Origin: Chloroflexia bacterium
Lineage (GTDB): Bacteria; Chloroflexota; Chloroflexia; Thermomicrobiales; UBA6265
Assembly: GCA_030430125.1 (NCBI GenBank)
Contig: JAUIGA010000153.1
Span: 1 to 7,843 of the forward strand
Length of the DNA: 7,843 nucleotides
Reading direction: 5' to 3'
Each line of letters opens with the position of its first letter. Within the stretch, counting starts at the first letter, position 1. This document shows positions 1-4,200 of this stretch, in pieces. The position numbers and the translations under genes were made by a program. The notes beneath the pieces are model-generated. The model saw only the letters and a list, made by a program, of their open reading frames with translations, was not told the origin of the DNA and ran no database searches.

Positions 1-279
1 GTCACCTGCGCCTGCGTCACTGCGCGTGATCCTTCTGCTGAGCGAATTCCGGGGCGCGGACCAACCCGGGGTACGATGGAGAGAAACCAGGTCACCGCGA
101 TTCGCGGCGGGAGTGAACCGGGCGCGGGGGTTGCCCGGGTGGTGTTGTGCTCAGACTAGCACGACGCACCATAAGGCGGCGAACGTGGCGCAACGTCATC
201 CCATTGCCGATTCGAGTGGGCGTGCGAAGATGGCTACGATCAATCGATATCGCTTCATGCCACCAGGCTGGAGGTACCC
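1..279. other. Non-coding leader upstream of the M24 peptidase
   Basis: I see no convincing complete gene here. One + frame stays open from base 1 to a TAG at 157-159 (52 codons) and could be the tail of an upstream gene, but its composition is not protein-like. On the - strand a GTG at 20-18 has a GAAGGA at 35-30, nine bases upstream, so a divergent gene could start here; only six codons are visible. The stretch holds an odd palindrome CCGCGATTCGCGG (95-107) and a CCGGGC/GCCCGG inverted repeat (118-123 with 133-138). A TACGAT (235-240) with TTCGAG (211-216) at 18-base spacing is a poor promoter candidate for the peptidase gene. Confidence 0.5.
270..274 (+). promoter_or_regulatory. Shine-Dalgarno site of the M24 peptidase
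   Basis: GGAGG lies five bases before the ATG at 280. This fixes the start of the M24 gene over other in-frame choices. Confidence 0.8.
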
Positions 280-1401
280 ATGGCAACGGCCAACATCCCG
301 ACCGTCCCGAAAACAACCTACGAAGACCGGCTGCACCGTGTCCAGACTGCCCTGGCAGAGCGGGGAGTGGACTGGCTGCTTCTCGGGCCGTCGGCCGATC
401 TGTTCTATCTCACCGGATTCGACGCGCACGTCAGCGAGCGGTTGAACCTGCTCATGGTGCCGCGGTCCGGCGATCCGTCCCTGGTGGTTCCGCTGCTGGA
501 GGCGCCCAACGTCGGCGCGGCCGGTGACCTGGCGCGGGTCGTATCCTGGGCGGATCACGAGTCACCGATGGGCAGCGTTGCCTCCGTTGTCACGGGTGAT
601 ACGGGACGCGTCGCTGTTGGCAACCATCTCTACAGCGCGTTCCTGCTGCGCCTGCAGGACACCCTCGGCGCTTCGGCGTGGATCGAGGCGGGACCGATCA
701 TGCGCGACCTGCGGATGGCGAAGGACGCGGTCGAGATCGAGTTGCTGGAGATCGCCGGACGAGCCAACGATGTTGCATGGGAAGCGTTCCTGCAGGCCGG
801 TCCGCTTTCCGGTCTGACCGAGCGACAGGCACTGCAACGGCTGGTCGACCTGACGCTGGCGGAGGGGGTGAGCTCCTGCTGGGGTATCTGCGCCAGCGGC
901 CCGAACGCCGCCGCACCGCACTATTCGACCGGCGACCGGGTGATCCAGCCGGGCGACAGCGTCATCTTCGATTGGGGCGGTCCCGTCGGTGGCTACTACT
1001 CGGACGTGACGCGTACCGTGCACGTCGGCGAGCCGGACGAGGAGTTCCGCAAGGTCTACGAGGTCGTGCTGGAGGCGAACCAGGCGACACTGGATGCGGT
1101 GAGGCCGGGGCTGGCCTGCCAGGAGCTTGACCGCACCGCGCGACGTGTCATCACCGACGCGGGATACGGCGAGGCCTTCATCCACCGGGTCGGGCACGGG
1201 TTGGGACTGGAGGTCCACGAGGAGCCGTACCTGGTCGAGGGCAACGACCTGCCGCTGGCCGAGGGAATGGTGTTCAGCGACGAGCCGGGCATCTACCTGG
1301 AGGGTCGGTTCGGCGTGCGCATCGAGGACGCGGTGGTCTGCACCGGCGAAGGCGGTCGCCGCCTGAACCACAGCACCCGGGACCTGGTGGTGATGGGGTA
1401 G
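280..1401 (+). CDS. M24 family metallopeptidase (Xaa-Pro dipeptidase/aminopeptidase type)
   Basis: This is a probable cytosolic metal-dependent peptidase that cleaves the bond before proline in short peptides. It has 373 residues, usual for PepQ/YpdF-type enzymes. The N-terminal creatinase-like domain (about 14-145) carries DRLHRVQTALAERGVDWLLL and the LFYLTGF signature (41-47). The C-terminal pita-bread domain (about 150-370) has all five expected metal ligands: D231 (IFDWGG), D242 (SDVTRT), H306 (GHGLGL), E335 (SDEPGIY) and E349 (RIEDAVV). H214 in the APHYS segment and H313 in EVHEEP fit the usual active-site histidines. The intact ligand set argues against creatinase, which shares the fold but lacks the metal site. 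No signal peptide or membrane segment is seen. The start is set by GGAGG five bases upstream. Family assignment is firm; exact substrate is not. Confidence 0.93.
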   Translation: MATANIPTVPKTTYEDRLHRVQTALAERGVDWLLLGPSADLFYLTGFDAHVSERLNLLMVPRSGDPSLVVPLLEAPNVGAAGDLARVVSWADHESPMGSVASVVTGDTGRVAVGNHLYSAFLLRLQDTLGASAWIEAGPIMRDLRMAKDAVEIELLEIAGRANDVAWEAFLQAGPLSGLTERQALQRLVDLTLAEGVSSCWGICASGPNAAAPHYSTGDRVIQPGDSVIFDWGGPVGGYYSDVTRTVHVGEPDEEFRKVYEVVLEANQATLDAVRPGLACQELDRTARRVITDAGYGEAFIHRVGHGLGLEVHEEPYLVEGNDLPLAEGMVFSDEPGIYLEGRFGVRIEDAVVCTGEGGRRLNHSTRDLVVMG

Positions 1402-1563
1402 CGATGCGGGTGGCGGGGTGATCGCTGACGCCCACCGCACGCACCCGAAGGGATGTCCCTGAGCATCGCCCGTCGTGCCGCTCGCAGGGGTGGTCCTTGC
1501 CGGCGCAGCCGCCGTCGCCCCTTGCCTAAAATAGAGGGGCACCTACAGGGTTGGTAAAACATC
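1402..1563. other. Intergenic region between the M24 and M20 genes
   Basis: These 162 bases hold an imperfect stem just after the M24 stop codon: 1405-1415 can pair with 1429-1439 in nine of eleven positions around a 13-base loop. There is no T-run after it, so termination is only a possibility. A -10-like box lies at 1527-1532. No small gene is evident. Confidence 0.5.
1527..1532 (+). promoter_or_regulatory. Putative -10 box for the amidohydrolase gene
   Basis: TAAAAT matches the sigma-70 -10 consensus at five of six positions and stands out in GC-rich surroundings. No good -35 box is found at 16-18 bases; TTGCCG at 1497-1502 is 24 bases away, too far. If real, transcription would begin near 1538-1540 and the leader would be only about 25 bases. 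Confidence 0.35.
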
Positions 1564-2811
1564 GTGACTTCGAAACCGTTCATCAACAGCGAGCGCCTGC
1601 TCACATCGATCTCGGACTACGCCAGGATCGGCGCGACCCCCGGTGGTGGCGTCACCCGGCTGGCGCTCAGCGAGGAGGACCAGCAAGTTCGCAAGCGATT
1701 CGCGGCGGATGTCGCGGGTGCGGAAACGACCCTGCGTGTTGACGACATCGGCAACATGGTCGCAATCAGATCCGGTCGCGAGGCACTGTCGCCGATCCAG
1801 ATCGGGTCGCATCTCGATTCCGTCCGCAACGGCGGCCGCTTCGACGGGGCGCTGGGAGTGCTGGGTGGACTCGAGGTGTTGCGCGCCCTGGCCGATGCGG
1901 GCCACGTCACCCGTCACCCGATCGAGCTGATCAACTGGACGAACGAGGAAGGCGTGCGCTATGAGCCGGCAATGATGGGGTCCGGCGCGGCGTACGGCGT
2001 GTTCGAACGCGGCTGGGTCGGCGAGCGCACCGACCGGGATGGCATTCGCTTCGGCGATGCGCTCGATGCCATCGGGTATCGGGGGGATCTGGCGTACCGG
2101 CCCGAACCGGGCGCGGCGTATCTGGAGCTACACATCGAGCAGGGGCCGGTACTGGACGAGGCGGATGTCGCCGTGGGTGTCGTCGAGGGTATTCTCGGCA
2201 TTACCTGGCTCGATGTCGTGGTCGAGGGGCAGGCGGACCATGCCGGCCCGAGCCCGATGTCGACGCGGCGGGACGCCCTTGCCGCTGCTGCCGAGATTGT
2301 CTCGATGGTTGAGGGGCTTGCCGTTGAGGCGGGGCCGCCGGTGGTGGGGACGGTCGGCCGGCTCTCGCCCGATCCCGATCTGATCAATGTCGTGCCGGGT
2401 CGCGTCGAGATGAGCGTCGATCTGCGCCACCAAACCAGCGCGCAGCTCAACGATCTTGTCGCGGAGTTCCAGTCGCGTCTGGATGCGATTGCAACTCGGC
2501 GCAAGGTGACTGTGACGGTCGATCGCTTCTGGACGAGCGAGGCGACCCGGTTCGATGCCGGTATCGTGGGGGCAATTGCAGCGTCGGCGGACGTGTGCAG
2601 TCCAGGGGCGCTGCGCTTGTGGTCCGGCGCGGGCCACGACGCGAAGTATGCCGCTGATGGCGGTCCCGCGGGGATGATCTTCGTGCGCAGCCGGGGCGGT
2701 CTCAGCCACTGCGAAGAGGAGATGAGCGAGGACGACGACATCGCCGCCGGCGTGGCAACATTGCTGGAAACGGTCTTGCGGCTGGACACAGCGTTGTCGT
2801 CAAACGATTGA
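1564..2811 (+). CDS. M20-family N-carbamoyl-L-amino acid hydrolase / allantoate amidohydrolase type
   Basis: This is a probable cytosolic binuclear-metal amidohydrolase that splits an N-carbamoyl (ureido) group from a small substrate, such as an N-carbamoyl-L-amino acid, allantoate or ureidoglycolate, releasing ammonia and CO2. Its 415 residues match the HyuC/AllC family length. Motifs seen: IGSHLDSVRNGGRFDGALGV with H83 and D94, TNEEG with E128/E129, ELHIEQGP with H190, and GLSHCEEE with H382, together the usual metal-binding set. The dimerisation (lid) domain (about 210-325) contains ADHAGPSPM (H226), N275 and R288, typical substrate and carbamoyl contacts. GAGHDAKYAA (355-364) is also a family signature. 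The GTG start is forced: an in-frame TAA lies at 1555-1557. The ribosome site is weak (AGGG 1547-1550, 13 bases away). No hydantoinase or allantoinase gene is in view, so substrate cannot be chosen. Confidence 0.92.
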   Translation: MTSKPFINSERLLTSISDYARIGATPGGGVTRLALSEEDQQVRKRFAADVAGAETTLRVDDIGNMVAIRSGREALSPIQIGSHLDSVRNGGRFDGALGVLGGLEVLRALADAGHVTRHPIELINWTNEEGVRYEPAMMGSGAAYGVFERGWVGERTDRDGIRFGDALDAIGYRGDLAYRPEPGAAYLELHIEQGPVLDEADVAVGVVEGILGITWLDVVVEGQADHAGPSPMSTRRDALAAAAEIVSMVEGLAVEAGPPVVGTVGRLSPDPDLINVVPGRVEMSVDLRHQTSAQLNDLVAEFQSRLDAIATRRKVTVTVDRFWTSEATRFDAGIVGAIAASADVCSPGALRLWSGAGHDAKYAADGGPAGMIFVRSRGGLSHCEEEMSEDDDIAAGVATLLETVLRLDTALSSND

Positions 2812-2913
2812 CGGCCTGCCCCGATGTGTACGGACCGGTCGCGTGTGTTGGCCTTCTGAGGCGTGATTATTGAGATGCTGTGACGTCAGGGAGCTCATCA
2901 GGGGCTTCCGAAC

Positions 2914-3429
2914 GTGAGAGAGACAGTTGGTGATGTCATGACCAGCGACCACAACCCGCCGGAGTTCCGCAGCGAAATCGAGCACGGCCACAATGACTAC
3001 ACCGCCGAGGAGTTGCTCGAACAGAGCCAAATGAACGCCCAGGCGCTACTGCTTGGCGTGTTCGATGCCATCCACGATGACCAGGAGGTGCTGCGTCGCG
3101 TGACCGATGGTCTCGCCGCGACCTTCCTTCGCGGGTGGGATGCCGAGCGTGATTGGGAGCCGGTCGAGATCCTCGATGCCCTGCTGACCAATTTCCGGTC
3201 GCTTGGCGGCGACATCGACAGGTATGCCCCGGACGATGCCAGCCCAAGCGCGGAGGTGGTTGATCTCCCGGATGCGGACCTCGTCGCGCAACTGGGTGTA
3301 TCGGCGATCGCGTTTCGTCCGATGCTGCTTGTGTGCCAGCGGCTGGTCGAACAGCTGGGCAGCGAGCTGGAGTGGAGTCACGACGCGGCATCGGGCCGCA
3401 TCCGGCTCCAGGTCAATCGTCCGGCATGA
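2914..3429 (+). CDS. Unrecognised acidic protein, coupled to DUF503
   Basis: I do not recognise the family. The protein has 171 residues, is rich in Asp/Glu, and looks mostly helical, with no signal peptide or membrane span. Probable helices are at about 30-56 (AEELLEQSQMNAQALLLGVF), 56-75, 84-98 and 121-151; the end (152-169) alternates like a beta-hairpin (ELEWSHDAASGRIRLQV). A Pro/Asp/Ser linker at 104-120 separates two halves. The GTG at 2914 has AGGGG (2900-2904) nine bases upstream; an in-frame ATG at 2938 would give 163 residues but lacks a better ribosome site. Its TGA overlaps the ATG of the DUF503 gene (ATGA at 3426-3429), so the two are probably translated together. Codon use matches its neighbours, which supports a real gene. 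Confidence 0.75.
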   Translation: MRETVGDVMTSDHNPPEFRSEIEHGHNDYTAEELLEQSQMNAQALLLGVFDAIHDDQEVLRRVTDGLAATFLRGWDAERDWEPVEILDALLTNFRSLGGDIDRYAPDDASPSAEVVDLPDADLVAQLGVSAIAFRPMLLVCQRLVEQLGSELEWSHDAASGRIRLQVNRPA

Positions 3430-3728
3430 CGGCGTGGATCGGGCGGGCGCGGCTGACGCTCTACATCGAAGGCGCACGCTCGCTCAAGGACAAGCGAGCC
3501 GAGGTGAAGTCGCTGATCCACCGGCTGCAGAACCGGTTCAACGCGGCAGTCGCGGAGATCGAGGATCTGGACGACATGCGGGTGGCGACCATCGGTATCG
3601 TGGTGGTCTCGACGTCGGCACCGCATGCCGATCGGATGCTGGCGACGATCCTGACCGCGGCGGAGGGCATGCTGGACATGGCGGTGCCGGGCGAGGTTGA
3701 CACGGAGCTGATCCCATTCGATGGGTAG
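3426..3728 (+). CDS. DUF503 family protein (YlxP-like)
   Basis: This small protein of 100 residues matches DUF503 over its full length. The N-terminal strand is MTAWIGRARLTLYIEGARSL, then KDKRAEVKSLIHRLQNRFNA (21-40) as the characteristic basic helix, then AVAEIEDLDD and the strand MRVATIGIVVVSTS (51-64), then a helix at about 67-86. Relatives such as Bacillus YlxP sit in infB-rbfA operons and are suspected to act with ribosome maturation or translation; the biochemical role is not settled. Here neither infB nor rbfA is adjacent: the upstream gene is an unknown acidic protein overlapping by four bases, and transcription runs into a convergent gap. No separate ribosome site is seen, consistent with translational coupling. 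Confidence 0.88.
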   Translation: MTAWIGRARLTLYIEGARSLKDKRAEVKSLIHRLQNRFNAAVAEIEDLDDMRVATIGIVVVSTSAPHADRMLATILTAAEGMLDMAVPGEVDTELIPFDG

Positions 3729-3811
3729 CCACGCGGCACGACTCCAAGGCCCGACACCTGGTAACCGGCTCATCCGTTGCCAGCGCACCAAACACAGACC
3801 AACGCATCCCC

Positions 3812-3867
3812 TGTCATTCTGACGCCGACGAGGCGCGCCAGCGCCGACCGGCGGAAGAATCCCCCGG
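3812..3867 (+). repeat. Left arm of the palindromic element
   Basis: The arm starts TGTCATTC and ends GAAGAATCCCCCGG. It contains an internal hairpin, GGCGC (3832-3836) with GCGCC (3841-3845). Its layout mirrors the right arm, so the two look like copies of one repeat. Confidence 0.75.
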
Positions 3868-3897
3868 ATATTCCGCCTGCATGGCGAGAATATCCGG
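3864..3897 (+). repeat. Strong hairpin, left half of the element
   Basis: CCGGATATTC (3864-3873) pairs perfectly with GAATATCCGG (3888-3897). CGCC (3874-3877) continues the stem with GGCG (3883-3886), leaving one bulged A (3887) and a five-base loop. The stem has 14 pairs in all. No T-run follows directly on either strand, so it is not a standard intrinsic terminator, although it lies 136 bases after the DUF503 stop codon. Confidence 0.85.
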
Positions 3898-3921
3898 TCC
3901 GGGCTCTTGTTTCGTTGATGC

Positions 3922-3933
3922 TCACACGTGTGA
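3922..3933. repeat. Central palindrome of the element
   Basis: TCACACGTGTGA is a perfect 12-base palindrome at the symmetry centre of the whole element. It could be a protein-binding site or simply the fold-back point of the palindrome. Confidence 0.7.
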
Positions 3934-3958
3934 TTCCCAGGCACGACGAAGCGACGGA

Positions 3959-3993
3959 CCGGTTGCCCTGCCGCTTCGCGCTGGGCTAACCGG
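3959..3993 (+). repeat. Hairpin, right half of the element
   Basis: CCGGTT (3959-3964) pairs with AACCGG (3988-3993) and GCCC (3965-3968) with GGGC (3983-3986), with one bulged T (3987). It is the counterpart of the left hairpin: both begin and end in CCGG, carry a one-base bulge on the 3' side, and overlap the inner end of the adjoining arm. Confidence 0.75.
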
Positions 3994-4048
3994 GGGATTC
4001 TTCGACACGGCTGCGGCGCCGATGGCGCCTTGCCGGCCGGGAATGACA
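3990..4048 (-). repeat. Right arm of the palindromic element (inverted copy)
   Basis: Read on the - strand it begins TGTCATTC and ends GAAGAATCCCCCGG, as the left arm does on the + strand. Length is 59 against 56 bases. It also has an internal hairpin, GGCGCC (4015-4020) with GGCGCC (4024-4029) around a three-base loop. The ends are conserved and the middle is diverged. Confidence 0.75.
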
Positions 4049-4095
4049 TGTATTTCACTGGCGGGCGGGGATCGTTCCCTGAGGAGGATGTCGAA

Positions 4096-4110
4096 CCCGC
4101 CCACGGCGGG
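4096..4110 (-). terminator. Possible terminator hairpin of the - strand gene
   Basis: CCCGCC (4096-4101) pairs with GGCGGG (4105-4110) around a three-base loop, about 90 bases past the stop codon of the glycosyltransferase gene. On the - strand only two T follow, so intrinsic termination is uncertain. GGGCGGG at 4063-4069 can pair with the same bases as an alternative fold. Confidence 0.3.
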
Positions 4111-4147
4111 GCGCGTCTACGTGTTTGGGGGCGTATCGCCGTCTGCT

Positions 4148-4179
4148 GGAATCGGAACTCGCCGCGTCAGGGCGATTCC
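4148..4179 (-). terminator. Inverted repeat just past the glycosyltransferase stop codon
   Basis: GGAATCG (4148-4154) pairs with CGATTCC (4173-4179); TCGCC (4159-4163) with GGCGA (4171-4175) is an alternative pairing. It lies 21 bases after the end of the - strand gene, where a terminator or RNA-stabilising stem would be expected. There is no T-run. Confidence 0.3.
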
Positions 4180-4200
4180 GGTATCACAGAACCCGTCCTG

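Larger units (their letters stand above)
3812..4048. repeat. 237-base nested near-palindromic intergenic element
   Basis: The element fills most of the gap between two convergent genes. From outside in: TGTCATTC (3812-3819) with GAATGACA (4041-4048); GAAGAATCCCCCGG (3854-3867) with CCGGGGGATTCTTC (3990-4003), a perfect 14-base inverted repeat; CCGGTCCG (3894-3901) with CGGACCGG (3955-3962); and TCACACGTGTGA (3922-3933) near the centre. All pairs are centred at about 3928-3930. Each half also holds its own hairpin. No ORF within it looks protein-coding and no direct target-site duplication is visible at the ends. It could be a MITE-like element, two inverted copies of a dispersed repeat, or a large bidirectional terminator. 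The structure is plain in the sequence; its origin and role are inference. Confidence 0.85.

Noticed and set aside
280..1401. Creatinase as the identity of the M24-fold protein
   Set aside because: Creatinase lacks the five metal ligands, all of which are present here.
562..1542. 326-codon - strand frame opposite the M24 gene
   Set aside because: Antisense to a gene with all five metal ligands intact; no family features of its own.
1959..2789. 276-codon - strand frame opposite the M20 gene
   Set aside because: Ser/Arg/Pro-rich shadow of a firmly identified gene.
3812..4048. CRISPR array or integron attachment site
   Set aside because: The repeats are inverted and paired about one centre, with no regular direct repeats and spacers, and no cas or integrase gene is near.
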